In this document: piece after piece, positions 9,037 through 17,361 of the stretch
Layout: each line of letters opens with the position of its first letter
Numbering within the stretch: position 1 is the stretch's first letter
Assembly (NCBI RefSeq): GCF_019795105.1
Contig: NZ_JAIMFO010000005.1
Span: 186,001-250,000, forward strand
DNA: 64,000 nt
From: Collinsella ureilytica
GTDB taxonomy: Bacteria; Actinomycetota; Coriobacteriia; Coriobacteriales; Coriobacteriaceae
Reading direction: 5' to 3'
The notes under the pieces: generated by a model
Told to the model about the DNA's origin: nothing
Seen by the model: the letters and a program-made list of their open reading frames with translations, nothing else
Databases searched by the model: none
Translations under genes and position numbers: made by a program

Positions 9037-10116
9037 ATGCCCTGTGATCCTTTGAGAGAGGATTGCCTTCGCCTCTTGGTGAATCACATTGCACGTGATC
9101 ATACCGATGCATATTCATTTAATGAGCACGTTGATTACGTCATCAACACCTATGCTGAAAATCCCGATCGGCTCATCGTAACTGACCAAGAACGAGCAGC
9201 TCACTTGGTTGCCCTTGCTGCCGATAAGCTCGACTATCACGTAGCATTTTCAACCGCAGACAATGAAGACGAGCTCAAACGGCAAGAAGAAAGCGTTATC
9301 CATGATTTAAAAGAGGCAATTGAGCTTGATAGCACCAACTGGGACGCACGCCGCATGCTGGCAGAGCTCGAGCTCGATAGTTCTGAAGAGTTTTTAACCT
9401 TCCTCCAAGACAACCTTAACGAGGTAAGCCGTTCTTGCTTTGCAACTGCGGTCAAAGCGAAGGCTCATGCCTTCGATGAATTTGCGCGCGATCTGCCGCT
9501 CTACCCCTATTACCGATGGCTTTATACCATTGCAGCACGGTCTTTTGATTGCGGCCATTACCACAGCTCCCTGATGATTGCTCAATCGCTTTTGCATACA
9601 AACCCCGACGATTACACCGATGTTCGCTTTACCGCTGCACTTGCCATGGCAAAGCTTGAGGTTGATCGCCAAGAGCTTGCACAGTTTCGCAAGAACCATC
9701 ACCAGGCGTATAGCGTTTTACTTCCCGATGGCAACTCACAGCCCAGACCAGACGACCCCTGGATGCTCATTGCCGAGCTTGCCCTTGCTTGGAAGTCATT
9801 TGATATGAAATCGGCAGAGAAAACGCTTGCACGCCTCCTCACATTGACACCTCACGCAGCTGCAACACTGAATCTCCAAGCCGTGGTTCCCGATGGCGTG
9901 TATGCACGACTTTGCGTACCCATCAATTCAGACGACGAGCTTGCCCTTGCGGTCAGTGAGGCAGATCCGCTGCTACAGGAGGGCATTGGCACACCCATCG
10001 CTGCGCCTTTTGCATCATGGCTTGGAGAGCACGACCTGGTTTTACAGGCCTTAGAAGCAGATCCGGATTGGCATCCTCAGACTTTGGACTTTGATCCATT
10101 CGGGAGTGGTATCTAA
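9037..10116 (+). CDS. Helical-repeat (TPR-like) protein, first of a coupled pair
   Basis: 359 residues, no signal peptide or membrane segment, acidic and helix-rich. Segments such as KEAIELDSTNWDARRMLAEL resemble tetratricopeptide helices, but I recognise no named family. A strong AAAGGAGG precedes the ATG at 9037. The stop codon overlaps the next start (TAATG at 10114-10118), so the two are translationally coupled. The downstream protein contains a similar block (ARIASAQIYDTDPRCIDARL), suggesting they arose by duplication and act together, probably in the cytoplasm. Confidence 0.7.
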   Translation: MPCDPLREDCLRLLVNHIARDHTDAYSFNEHVDYVINTYAENPDRLIVTDQERAAHLVALAADKLDYHVAFSTADNEDELKRQEESVIHDLKEAIELDSTNWDARRMLAELELDSSEEFLTFLQDNLNEVSRSCFATAVKAKAHAFDEFARDLPLYPYYRWLYTIAARSFDCGHYHSSLMIAQSLLHTNPDDYTDVRFTAALAMAKLEVDRQELAQFRKNHHQAYSVLLPDGNSQPRPDDPWMLIAELALAWKSFDMKSAEKTLARLLTLTPHAAATLNLQAVVPDGVYARLCVPINSDDELALAVSEADPLLQEGIGTPIAAPFASWLGEHDLVLQALEADPDWHPQTLDFDPFGSGI

Positions 10117-11123
10117 TGGAACCGTCTGTGTATATCCCGCGCTATCTTGAGCGCGAGTATCTACGCTCGCATCCCAATCTCACACCGGCAGCACGCCAAC
10201 TGGTGCACGAAGAAATTGCCACTCGTCCAAAATCGTTTATAACGGACGATCATGGGCTGGCTCTGCTGTCATACGCACAGGTGCGCAATGCGCTCATTCA
10301 TCGCTTGGAGACTGCAGAAGATCTACTGGAAGATGAGTTTGAACAAGAGCGTATGGCTGCTTTTCGCGATGCTCGTATTGCTTCAGCGCAGATCTATGAC
10401 ACCGATCCTCGCTGTATAGACGCCCGCTTGCTTGAAATTATGATCGCTGAGGCTCCAGTTGAAAACTGCGTCAATGATGCCCTCATCCTTGAGCGAAATG
10501 CCAAGCGCCTGATCAAGCATGTAGTGCCTGGTTTTGACGAGGATGCCCCTCATTTTTGGAATGAAGACTTCTTAGCAACATCCGGAGAGGATGCCGCTAC
10601 ATGTACGGCGGCAACTCCTGAGCTCATTGGCTGGCTTCACACACTTGAGGCGCTCGCATTTCTCTGCATCGCCACCGCTCGCTATAGCGCAGCAGCTGGT
10701 TTTGCACGCACAGCTATGCGCGCCCAAGGCTACGATGGCTATCCTCAGGGCAGCCTGCTGCTTGCGCTTGCACGACTTGAGCAAGAGGATGAGTTTTTTA
10801 AGTACGCCGATGAGTCTCCTTGGTATTTACTTTCACGTGCGCTCCTTCTCTATAAGATCGATCGTGAACGCGCAGCTAAACGAGCTATTCAAGAATTTGC
10901 GCGCACCTGTGAGGGCGGGGCATATTTCTTGCTCAATCCCACCTATCTCAATCCCTATGTGCCCACCCGGCCTCTGGAGACCGTTGCCTGGAAACGCACA
11001 CATCAGGCAGTTTGGGAAGCAGATACGATCTTGTCTGATGTGCCCGAATTTAGCGCATGGGCAGAAGAGGTTGAGGGTGTGCTTGCTGCCGCAGAAGACT
11101 TTGCCCGAAAGCAAGGTTTATAG
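10116..11123 (+). CDS. Helical-repeat (TPR-like) protein, second of a coupled pair
   Basis: 335 residues, cytoplasmic by appearance. Alternating helix pairs, for example LHTLEALAFLCIATARYSAA and QGSLLLALARLEQEDEFFKY, look like TPR/Sel1-type scaffolding. It starts inside the stop codon of the preceding gene (1-base overlap). No catalytic motif is evident and I do not recognise a family. Function unknown; shared ancestry with its upstream partner is inferred from similar spacing of hydrophobic helices and one matching block. Confidence 0.7.
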   Translation: MEPSVYIPRYLEREYLRSHPNLTPAARQLVHEEIATRPKSFITDDHGLALLSYAQVRNALIHRLETAEDLLEDEFEQERMAAFRDARIASAQIYDTDPRCIDARLLEIMIAEAPVENCVNDALILERNAKRLIKHVVPGFDEDAPHFWNEDFLATSGEDAATCTAATPELIGWLHTLEALAFLCIATARYSAAAGFARTAMRAQGYDGYPQGSLLLALARLEQEDEFFKYADESPWYLLSRALLLYKIDRERAAKRAIQEFARTCEGGAYFLLNPTYLNPYVPTRPLETVAWKRTHQAVWEADTILSDVPEFSAWAEEVEGVLAAAEDFARKQGL

Positions 11124-11222
11124 CGCTGAGAGGCTGCCTACAACTTCTCTGAGCTATTACGGTTGGGAATGTTGGTTGCCTAGCAATCGAGGCCGCTCAA
11201 CAATCAAAGCCGACGGAGCTAA

Positions 11223-11236
11223 CGCAACGTGTTGCG
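11223..11236. promoter_or_regulatory. Perfect 14-bp palindrome upstream of abiEi
   Basis: CGCAACGTGTTGCG is self-complementary about its centre. It shares the GTTGC/GCAAC core with the inverted repeat that overlaps the abiEi promoter 50 bp further on, so it may be an additional antitoxin-binding site. Confidence 0.45.
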
Positions 11237-11279
11237 ATAGAGCAAGCAACTGGCGGCACCATCTGGCGTATGTCTTACC

Positions 11280-11316
11280 TGTTGCAAATGTCTGCTTTTA
11301 GCGTACAATTGCAACA
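11280..11316 (+). promoter_or_regulatory. Promoter and inverted-repeat operator of the AbiE pair
   Basis: TTGCAA (11282-11287) and TACAAT (11304-11309) form -35 and -10 boxes with a 16-bp spacer. The initiation point would fall at or next to the A of the abiEi ATG (11316), and no Shine-Dalgarno sequence is present, so the message is probably leaderless. TGTTGCAA (11280-11287) and TTGCAACA (11309-11316) form an 8-bp inverted repeat that brackets the promoter, as expected for an autorepressing antitoxin. Confidence 0.6.
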
Positions 11317-11960
11317 TGAGCTATTCGAATCACATTGCTGCTCTTAACGAGCTTTCATCATCGGAGGGAGTATTTACCACCGCCCAAGCGGGGCGGCTTG
11401 GCATTACTCGCAATGCGCTCTCTCAGGCTGTCGCATCAGGCCGTGCGGAGCGCATCGCTCATGGAGCTTACAAGCTGTCTGGCTCGCAGAGTGATTGTAC
11501 TGATGAGCTAGCGGCCATCTGGAAGCTTACTAATCCTCCTCGATTTAGTCACGAACGCATGCAGATGGCAGCGTGGGATGGTATTGCCATCGGAGGATCG
11601 ACTGCAGCGAGTTTGCTGGAGATTGGAGACTTTTATCTCTCACCCTATCGCATATACGCCCCAAAAAGGATCAACTCTCGGATCAGCTCGGCTTCCTTTG
11701 CCGTTAGAAGAATTGATAGGTTAGACATTGTCTGGATAAAGGGTCTACCTGTCACATGCCCTGAGCGTACGCTCATTGACCTTTGTATTGATAGTGAGGA
11801 GTGGTCTCTCGTTCGAGATGCGATGCATGACGTCGAGAGAATAAACAACAGACGTTTGATTCAGATTGTCGCATCGCTTCCTGACCGCAAAGACATGAGA
11901 AATCGTCTCACTCCTATACGTGAGTATCTGAGCGATCATTGTGCAAAGGAGTGCCGATGA
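11316..11960 (+). CDS. abiEi: AbiEi-type antitoxin (type IV toxin-antitoxin)
   Basis: 214 residues. An N-terminal winged helix (about 15-55, TTAQAGRLGITRNALSQAV) is followed by the AbiEi C-terminal domain, with IAIGGSTAASLLEIG, ITCPERT-like VTCPERTLIDL and a helical tail. AbiEi antitoxins repress their own promoter and counteract the AbiEii nucleotidyltransferase. The gene overlaps the toxin start by four bases (ATGA). There is no ribosome binding site; see the promoter entry. The pair lies immediately upstream of a tRNA gene, a common location for acquired defence genes. Confidence 0.85.
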   Translation: MSYSNHIAALNELSSSEGVFTTAQAGRLGITRNALSQAVASGRAERIAHGAYKLSGSQSDCTDELAAIWKLTNPPRFSHERMQMAAWDGIAIGGSTAASLLEIGDFYLSPYRIYAPKRINSRISSASFAVRRIDRLDIVWIKGLPVTCPERTLIDLCIDSEEWSLVRDAMHDVERINNRRLIQIVASLPDRKDMRNRLTPIREYLSDHCAKECR

Positions 11961-12862
11961 GATACAAAACCCCTGCCGCACTCGAGATGGCTGTCAAGGC
12001 TGCAGCGAGGGCAGTCCGAATGGACACAAGCCGTGCGATTACTGGCTTTTACTTTCATAGGCTGTTATGTCGGATTTTCAATGACCCGGCGAGACGATTC
12101 GTGCTGAAAGGCGGTCAAAGCATGCTGGCGCGAACCGTCGATGCACGTGCGACGCGCGACATTGATCTAGTCTACCGGGAACGTTCGCTTGATGCAGCTC
12201 TAAAGGATCTGACTAAGCTCGCATCGCAGGATATTGGCGACTATATGACGTTCATATTTACTTCTGCGACACCCATAAAGCTTGATGACGAGTATCGATC
12301 TGGCCTCAGCGTCACGTTTCAGCCGATGCTTGGAGCAAGACCCTTGCAGCTGATATCGATTGACCTCGTCGTAGATGAAGTGCCTCTCGAATGCGTTGAA
12401 ACTATCACTCCTGCTGACAGGCTTGCGATTGAGGGCCTCATGGAGTGCGACTACCTTGTGTACCCGGTTGAGGTCGCACTTGCCGACAAGATGTGCGCTC
12501 TGATTGAAATGCATGACGGTAGACCTTCATCTCGCGTTAAGGATTTGGTAGACATCGTCATCTATGCCATCACATGTAGGGTGGATGGAAGGATGCTAGA
12601 AGAACGGATGAAGCGCGAGGCAGCTGTTCGGAAGATTACACTCCCCAATACCTTCGGAATTCCGGAAGAGTGGGTCGGCTCCCGCGAAAGGCAGTTCACG
12701 AAGTTATGCTCACAGACGGGACTGATTGGTATTTCGACAATCGCTGATGCGATGGATCTTGCCAGCAAGTTACTTGATCCAGTCCTCACCGCCGCTGCCG
12801 AAGGAATGGTTTGGAACCCCGATGCAGCAAAGTGGGAAGCCAAGGCTGACAGAACGTGTTGA
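11957..12862 (+). CDS. abiEii: AbiEii/AbiGii nucleotidyltransferase toxin
   Basis: 301 residues. The DNA-polymerase-beta-like core is clear: VLKGGQSMLAR (49-59) followed by RATRDIDLVY (64-73), with the metal aspartates Asp68 and Asp70, and a later VALADKMCALIE helix typical of AbiEii. Family members transfer nucleotides, with tRNA acceptor ends as a known target for related MenT toxins, and cause abortive infection or growth arrest. I start at 11957, overlapping the antitoxin stop; the frame is open a further six codons upstream. The C-terminal third is intact, with no sign of decay. Confidence 0.85.
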   Translation: MRYKTPAALEMAVKAAARAVRMDTSRAITGFYFHRLLCRIFNDPARRFVLKGGQSMLARTVDARATRDIDLVYRERSLDAALKDLTKLASQDIGDYMTFIFTSATPIKLDDEYRSGLSVTFQPMLGARPLQLISIDLVVDEVPLECVETITPADRLAIEGLMECDYLVYPVEVALADKMCALIEMHDGRPSSRVKDLVDIVIYAITCRVDGRMLEERMKREAAVRKITLPNTFGIPEEWVGSRERQFTKLCSQTGLIGISTIADAMDLASKLLDPVLTAAAEGMVWNPDAAKWEAKADRTC

Positions 12863-13028
12863 GTGGATGAGATCTGACTGATGTCGATTGAGAATCAGTC
12901 GGGATCAAAAATTACCCTGCTATTGAATTTCAAGGAATTAACGGTGACTCGGTGGCTTGTGATCTTGAAAGTGAACCTTGATTAAGGTTGATGTCAAACG
13001 CGAATCATCTGTTATACTCTTCTGCGCT

Positions 13029-13105
13029 GTCCCCATCGTCTAGAGGCCTAGGACGTCGCCCTTTCAAGGCGAAGATCACGGGTTCGAATCCCGTTGGGGG
13101 CACCA
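13029..13105 (+). tRNA. tRNA-Glu (anticodon TTC)
   Basis: 77-nt cloverleaf: acceptor GTCCCCA / TGGGGGC (one U-G pair), anticodon loop CTTTCAA reading TTC, T-arm GGTTCGAATCC and encoded CCA at 13103-13105. A promoter lies upstream: TTGATG (12988-12993), 19-bp spacer, TATACT (13013-13018). Confidence 0.95.
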
Positions 13106-13172
13106 CCTTTTTGAGGTCGGGGCGAACTTGAGACGCTGGAGCGCGTACAGGTTCGCCCTTTTCGCATCATAG

Positions 13173-13391
13173 TTACGCGTTAGATAGTGCATCAGAGGAG
13201 CCAGGATTAACGGAAGCCTGCCGTTCCATATCTTGGCGGATAAGCGCTTTAAGATAACCCTGCTTATTCGGCTGGTTTTCCATCCACTGAGCTATGTCGC
13301 TATCAGTTGGATAAAGCCTAATAACAACAGTTGTTGTATGTTTCTTCCGGTATCGAGCATCTGCTCTACGCTGTGCTTCTGTTTGTGCCAT
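13173..13391 (-). CDS. Small ribbon-helix-helix-like protein, copy 1
   Basis: 72 residues. A basic N-terminus (QRRADARYRKK) is followed by a probable beta strand TVVIRLYP and two helices (DIAQWMENQ and YLKALIRQDM), the layout of MetJ/Arc-type DNA-binding proteins. It is clearly paralogous to the gene at 13938-14156, sharing AQRRA, KQ.Y, LIR.DM.RQAS and GSSDA. The ATG is preceded by AAAGGGG. Likely a regulator of plasmid or phage type; the target is unknown. Placed just downstream of tRNA-Glu on the opposite strand. Confidence 0.65.
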   Translation of the reverse strand: MAQTEAQRRADARYRKKHTTTVVIRLYPTDSDIAQWMENQPNKQGYLKALIRQDMERQASVNPGSSDALSNA

Positions 13392-13441
13392 AAATAACGC
13401 CCCTTTCGGTTAGCTCTATGAGAACCCCTACAACAATAACA

Positions 13442-13588
13442 ATGACAACCCATTTTACCGTAGGCGTTATAAACGATAAGAAGGCTCATGCAATATGGGC
13501 AGAGCGCACGAGTGCAGCTATTATGAAAGGAAGCCGAAACGAAGCAAGAGATCAAAGCCTACTTATGATTGGGGCTGATGCAACGTGA
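13442..13588 (+). CDS. Putative 48-residue ORF coupled to the next gene
   Basis: An open frame of 48 codons from ATG at 13442 whose TGA (13586-13588) overlaps the GTG start of the following gene (GTGA). Composition is protein-like (opening MTTHFTVGVINDKKAHAIWA). There is no Shine-Dalgarno sequence, and its 5' part lies opposite the leader of the divergent gene at 13391, so expression is uncertain. No family recognised. Confidence 0.4.
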   Translation: MTTHFTVGVINDKKAHAIWAERTSAAIMKGSRNEARDQSLLMIGADAT

Positions 13589-13803
13589 AATACGATGTTG
13601 ATTACGATTTCGTGTTCGAGGAAGACGAATTTGGCACCCCAAAGCTTCCCGATAATGTGAGCTGGCGCGGGAATCTGTGCGTACTGCCGAATGGTCGATA
13701 TCTGCCGCCCGGTCTTTACCGTACAGCGGATGGCGGTGACCTCATTTACGAACCACGCGAACTAAGCCCGTTCGCGGAAATGCTTGCGCAGTTCAATAGG
13801 TAA
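13585..13803 (+). CDS. Small acidic hypothetical protein
   Basis: 72 residues, strongly acidic N-terminus (DVDYDFVFEEDEFG) then a Trp/Gly/Pro-rich middle (WRGNLCVLPNGRYLPPG). Starts at GTG, the first possible start after an in-frame stop; GGGG lies ten bases upstream, a weak ribosome binding site. A clean intrinsic terminator follows 10 bp after the stop, which supports it as a real transcript end. I do not recognise a family; it resembles small cargo proteins of plasmids or prophages. Confidence 0.6.
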   Translation: MKYDVDYDFVFEEDEFGTPKLPDNVSWRGNLCVLPNGRYLPPGLYRTADGGDLIYEPRELSPFAEMLAQFNR

Positions 13804-13813
13804 TTACAAAATA

Positions 13814-13838
13814 AAGGCTCCCACGAGGAGCCTTTTTT
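13814..13838 (+). terminator. Intrinsic terminator
   Basis: AAGGCTCC / GGAGCCTT, 8-bp stem with a 5-base loop, followed by a run of T ending at 13838. Confidence 0.9.
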
Positions 13839-13854
13839 ATGGCGAAAGGAGGCC

Positions 13855-13947
13855 ATGGGAAGCACTGTGCGCGAGCTCAGCGTGAATGAACGCTGGCATC
13901 GTAATGCCATACGCACCACCTTTGATGCCATAAATACCTATGAATGA
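13855..13947 (+). CDS. Putative 30-residue peptide
   Basis: ATG at 13855 with AAAGGAGG ending two bases upstream (strong but very close). The 30-codon frame (VRELSVNERWHRNAIRTTF inside) is protein-like and ends 10 bp inside the 3' end of the converging gene at 13938. It could be a leftover of a longer gene or a true small protein. Confidence 0.35.
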   Translation: MGSTVRELSVNERWHRNAIRTTFDAINTYE

Positions 13948-14156
13948 GCTGGTGCATCAGAGGAGCCGGAGTTGGCGGAAGCCTGACGGTTCATATCCTC
14001 GCGGATAAGCCCGCGAATATATGCCTGTTTGTTCTCCTGTGCGCTATACCACTCCCAGATATCCATATCGGCAGGGTAAAACACCGTATGCGCCGCACGA
14101 GTCTTTTCACGCCGATATTTTTCAGTTGCGCGGCGCTGTGCATCTGATACAGCCAT
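13938..14156 (-). CDS. Small ribbon-helix-helix-like protein, copy 2
   Basis: 72 residues, paralogue of the gene at 13173-13391. Basic N-terminus (AQRRATEKYRREK), strand HTVFYP, then helices DIWEWYSAQ and YIRGLIREDMNRQAS. Probable DNA-binding regulator. Its ATG overlaps the stop of a 29-codon hydrophobic ORF just upstream (TAATG), so the two are translationally coupled. The pair may be a regulator plus membrane peptide; no family name can be given. Confidence 0.65.
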   Translation of the reverse strand: MAVSDAQRRATEKYRREKTRAAHTVFYPADMDIWEWYSAQENKQAYIRGLIREDMNRQASANSGSSDAPAHS

Positions 14157-14245
14157 TAGCAGTGCTCCTTTCGATCAATTCGTGCAAGGATCTCCATAAC
14201 GAAAAACATGACAATCCATTTGAGCGAAGCGTGAATGATTTCCAT
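14156..14245 (-). CDS. 29-residue hydrophobic peptide coupled to RHH-like gene
   Basis: ATG at 14245 with GAAGGGA five bases upstream; 29 codons; stop TAA shares a base with the ATG of the next gene. The peptide has a single hydrophobic span (LKWIVMFFVMEILA) and a charged tail (RIDRKEHC), the size and shape of small membrane toxins or sORF regulators. In the paralogous module upstream of 13391 the DNA still encodes a similar stretch (KWVVIVIVVGVLIEL) but without a start codon, so that copy seems decayed. Confidence 0.5.
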   Translation of the reverse strand: MEIIHASLKWIVMFFVMEILARIDRKEHC

Positions 14246-14434
14246 GATGTTCCCTTCTGGATATAATTCCCTCGTGAGGCGCGGTTTCTACGCCCCTCCT
14301 ACTGGTTACCGCTTAAAGTGCTGCACTCACTTTGGACGGTTCCTCATCTTCGGCTTATGTTTCTAAAAGTATACGTGTCAATGTACTCTTAAAGCTAGCC
14401 GATCGTGCAAAGCCTTTGTACTTAAGGAACGAAT

Positions 14435-14671
14435 ATGATTACCTTTAATGAAGCGAAAGAAAAAGCAAAAAAGTTGTTTCCCTCTGCTAATTACTTTTCC
14501 GAATATGAAGATGCCTTTGTTTTCTCTGACTATGAAGATTGCAGCATTGGAGGATCTAGTCCTCTTGTCGTGTTGAAAAGCTCAGGAGATTGCATAAATT
14601 ACATTGCATACACTTCTGGACATAATGAGCTCGTTACGATTGAGGAAGGCTATATTTCAGCCGTTGGCTAA
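14435..14671 (+). CDS. Immunity-protein-like small protein (YrhB-like)
   Basis: 78 residues; ATG at 14435 with AAGGA seven bases upstream. Starts ITFNEAKEKAKKLFP and contains FVFSDYED and GGSSPLVVLKSSGDCINYIAY, the general pattern of small YrhB/Imm35-type immunity proteins that protect against polymorphic toxins. No toxin gene is adjacent. Codon use is noticeably more AT-rich than its neighbours, which suggests recent acquisition. Family assignment is tentative. Confidence 0.55.
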   Translation: MITFNEAKEKAKKLFPSANYFSEYEDAFVFSDYEDCSIGGSSPLVVLKSSGDCINYIAYTSGHNELVTIEEGYISAVG

Positions 14672-14693
14672 CTGATGTAAGCACGCTTTCACG

Positions 14694-14734
14694 TACGGAT
14701 CCGCAGGATCCTCACATACAGATCCGTATTTCTT
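14694..14734 (+). terminator. Intrinsic terminator after immunity-like gene
   Basis: TACGGATC / GATCCGTA, 8-bp stem with a 19-base loop containing its own GGATCC, followed by TTTCTT. Confidence 0.6.
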
Positions 14735-14738
14735 GCAG

Positions 14739-14890
14739 CGCCAGCACCAAGGCATCAACGGCACGCCAGTGCGCGTTAACGACATGCCAGAGCACAGCGC
14801 CAGCGCACCCAAGCATCGACGCTACGCCAGCACCGAAGCATCAGCGGCAGCCCAGCACGCGCTAGCAGCACGCCAGCGCGCTCAGCCCTC
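14739..14890. repeat. Decayed 86-bp repeat
   Basis: CGCCAGCACC-AAGGCATCA at 14739 recurs as CGCCAGCACCGAAGCATCAG at 14825; GCCAGCGC, GCCAGTGC and GCCAGAGC variants fill the space between. Non-coding, directly beyond the glnN stop. Confidence 0.55.
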
Positions 14891-14894
14891 TACA

Positions 14895-16985
14895 CTACAC
14901 GTAAAAGAGAATGTCGTCGTAGGTTGGAACAGGCCAGTAATCGGCAGCAACAATCTCTTCCATTGCATCAACGGTCTCACGAAGCCGTGCCATTGCAGCC
15001 GATACCTCATGAGCATAGCAATTGGCCTGAAGCTGGGCGTCCGCCTGGGACTGAGCCTCTGCATGGCGCTTTTCAAGCGCGCAGATTGCCTCATTGATCT
15101 CGGTAATGCCCGCGCAAAGCTCGTTTAAGGTATTTTGCTCCCACTGCATAGCGGCCTCAGCACCAGCAGCGCGAATTGCCTCAAGACCACGGGCAACCTT
15201 GGTTGCATACGCCGTAATCACCGGCCGATAGGTGCGACGTGCCTCGCGAATCATGGTCGTCGCCTCAATATTCATAAGCTTGTTGTACTTCTCAAGCTTG
15301 CAGTCATACCTACAAACTGCCTCGGAACGGCTTAAGACGCCCATCTCTTCAAATAAGGCAATGTTTTTCTCAGCCACCATGGCAGGAAGCGCATCTGCGG
15401 TCGTGCGGCAATTGGAAAGCCCGCGCCGAGCTGCCTCCTCATGCCATGCCTCGTTATAGCCATCGCCCGAGAAGAGAATGCGGCGGTGTGCCAGCAACGA
15501 GCGCTTACAATACTCAAGCGCTGCCTCAGGAAAACGCTCTGCCTCAACGGCTTCCAAAGCGTCAGCAATGCCCTTCAAGGCCTTTGCAACCGCCGTATCA
15601 AGGATCATATTCGCGTCAGATACATTTGCTTCAGCGCCCACCGAGCGGAACTCAAACTTATTACCCGTAAAAGCAAAGGGGCTTGTACGGTTGCGATCTG
15701 TATTATCGCGCTCAAGCTTGGGCAGGGTATTTGCTCCAAGATCTAACACGCCATGGGTTGCATGCACCGAGGCCTTGCCATCCATAATGTTTTGCACAAC
15801 CTCGGTGAGCTGGTTGCCCAAAAAGATCGACATAATTGCCGGCGGTGCCTCATGAGCGCCCAAGCGGTGATCGTTTCCGCAGCTTGCAGCAGACAAGCGC
15901 AAGAGATCCTGATACTCATCCACAGCCTCAATAACTGCCGTCAAAAAGACCACGAACTGTAAGTTCTCAAGCGGTGTATCGCCCGGATCAAGCAGATTCT
16001 CGTCCTCTGTGCCAAGCGACCAGTTATTGTGCTTACCCGAACCATTGATGCCTGCGAACGGCTTCTCATGCAAGAGACACACCAAATCATGGCGCGAAGC
16101 AACGAGTTTCATCTTCTCCATCACGAGAAGATTGTTGTCCACTGCCTCATTAACCTCGCTATACACCGGTGCCAACTCATGCTGACACGGTGCCACCTCG
16201 TTGTGCTCAGTCTTCGATGGAATACCAAGCGCCCAAAGCTCATCATCCAGGTCTTTCATATATGCAGAGACCGTTGGACGGATTGCTCCAAAATAATGTT
16301 CCTCAAGCTCTTGGCCCTTGCACGGCGAGGCACCAAAGAGCGTGCGACCACAAATGACCAAATCGCGGCGGGCTCGATAGGCTTCTTTTTTAATGAGGAA
16401 GTATTCCTGCTCATCGCCAACTGAGGGAACGACGCGCTTGGGATACTTTCCAAAAAGAGCAAGCACCCGCTTTGCCTGTGTGTCAATCGCAGTCATAGAA
16501 CGCAAGAGCGGCGTTTTTTTATCAAGCGCCTCTCCGGTATAGCTACAAAAAGCGGTAGGAACGCAGAGTACCTCGTCCTTTACGAAAGCCGGGCTCGTCG
16601 CATCCCAGATGGTATAGCCACGCGCCTCAAAGGTGGCACGCAAGCCGCCATTTGGAAAGCTGGACGCATCTGGCTCGCCCTGTACGAGCGCCTTACCAGA
16701 AAACTTAGTAATGGCTGTTCCGTCTCCCACCGGCTCAAGAAAGCTATCGTGCTTCTCTGAGGTAATGCCTGAGAGCGGCTGAAACCAGTGAGCATAGTGC
16801 GTAGCTCCCCGTTCAAGCGCCCACTCTTTCATGGCATGCGCCACCGCATTTGCTACATCAAGATCGAGGGGCTCACCCTCCTCAAGCGTTGCCGCCAGCC
16901 TGCGATGTACATCTTTTGGCAAACGCTTTTTCATTACCGCGTCTGAGAAAACCTCGGTTCCATAGCGATCCGTAAGGTCAGCCAT
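14895..16985 (-). CDS. glnN: Glutamine synthetase, type III
   Basis: ATP-dependent ligation of ammonia to glutamate. From the ATG at 16985 (AAGGGAG upstream) 696 residues, matching the large GSIII class (about 700-730) rather than GSI/GSII. Diagnostic stretches: the beta-Grasp-like N-terminal [37 protein letters not shown] with the catalytic Glu, [15 protein letters not shown] and the C-terminal helical tail. It is a lone gene. The 376-bp upstream region carries an imperfect inverted repeat that could bind a nitrogen regulator. Confidence 0.95.
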   Translation of the reverse strand: MADLTDRYGTEVFSDAVMKKRLPKDVHRRLAATLEEGEPLDLDVANAVAHAMKEWALERGATHYAHWFQPLSGITSEKHDSFLEPVGDGTAITKFSGKALVQGEPDASSFPNGGLRATFEARGYTIWDATSPAFVKDEVLCVPTAFCSYTGEALDKKTPLLRSMTAIDTQAKRVLALFGKYPKRVVPSVGDEQEYFLIKKEAYRARRDLVICGRTLFGASPCKGQELEEHYFGAIRPTVSAYMKDLDDELWALGIPSKTEHNEVAPCQHELAPVYSEVNEAVDNNLLVMEKMKLVASRHDLVCLLHEKPFAGINGSGKHNNWSLGTEDENLLDPGDTPLENLQFVVFLTAVIEAVDEYQDLLRLSAASCGNDHRLGAHEAPPAIMSIFLGNQLTEVVQNIMDGKASVHATHGVLDLGANTLPKLERDNTDRNRTSPFAFTGNKFEFRSVGAEANVSDANMILDTAVAKALKGIADALEAVEAERFPEAALEYCKRSLLAHRRILFSGDGYNEAWHEEAARRGLSNCRTTADALPAMVAEKNIALFEEMGVLSRSEAVCRYDCKLEKYNKLMNIEATTMIREARRTYRPVITAYATKVARGLEAIRAAGAEAAMQWEQNTLNELCAGITEINEAICALEKRHAEAQSQADAQLQANCYAHEVSAAMARLRETVDAMEEIVAADYWPVPTYDDILFYV

Positions 16986-17361
16986 GAAAAACTCCCTTCG
17001 TGGGTCTTTCTGCGGAGATGCTGCCAGCACCTGACAGCATACGTTCACGTAGCGTAAAGGGACTCTGTTACACCTGTGTTAATAGGTGGCAACACACCAT
17101 AACACTTTGGCACACAAGCATTGTACCGTGCAGCACGCACTGTATGAGTATGTCGTTCAAACACCAAAACGGGACAAGGTGCTCAGGCATCCTATACAAC
17201 AAAGAACGCCTCGATACACCCTCCACTCCCCGCCTTCCGAGCTTCCCAACAAGCTACACGTACAACAAATACCTGTTAACACATTGTCTTTGCCCCATTA
17301 AAGGAGCTCTCGCGGTAGAATCGAGCAAGACGCAAGCACAGAGGCGCAAAGAGAGGTACTG
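16986..17361. other. Divergent intergenic region between glnN and the PFL gene
   Basis: No gene. TGTTACACCT (17066-17075) and AGGTGGCAACA (17084-17094) form an imperfect inverted repeat about 80 bp upstream of glnN, a candidate operator. GAGAGG before 17362 is the ribosome binding site of the plus-strand gene. Confidence 0.4.

Noticed and set aside
10591-11301. A 236-codon frame overlapping the second helical-repeat gene
   Set aside because: Same strand, different frame, shadow of the coupled gene; no start signal.
13292-13555. An 87-codon minus-strand frame overlapping the RHH-like gene start
   Set aside because: Cys/His-rich composition from simple GTTATTGTT-type repeats, no ribosome binding site, and overlaps the better-supported gene out of frame.
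13106-14735. Duplicated tRNA-Glu 3' end as an attachment site
   Set aside because: I looked for a second copy of the GGTTCGAATCCCGTTGG segment downstream and did not find one, and no integrase gene is present. The islet idea rests on content only.
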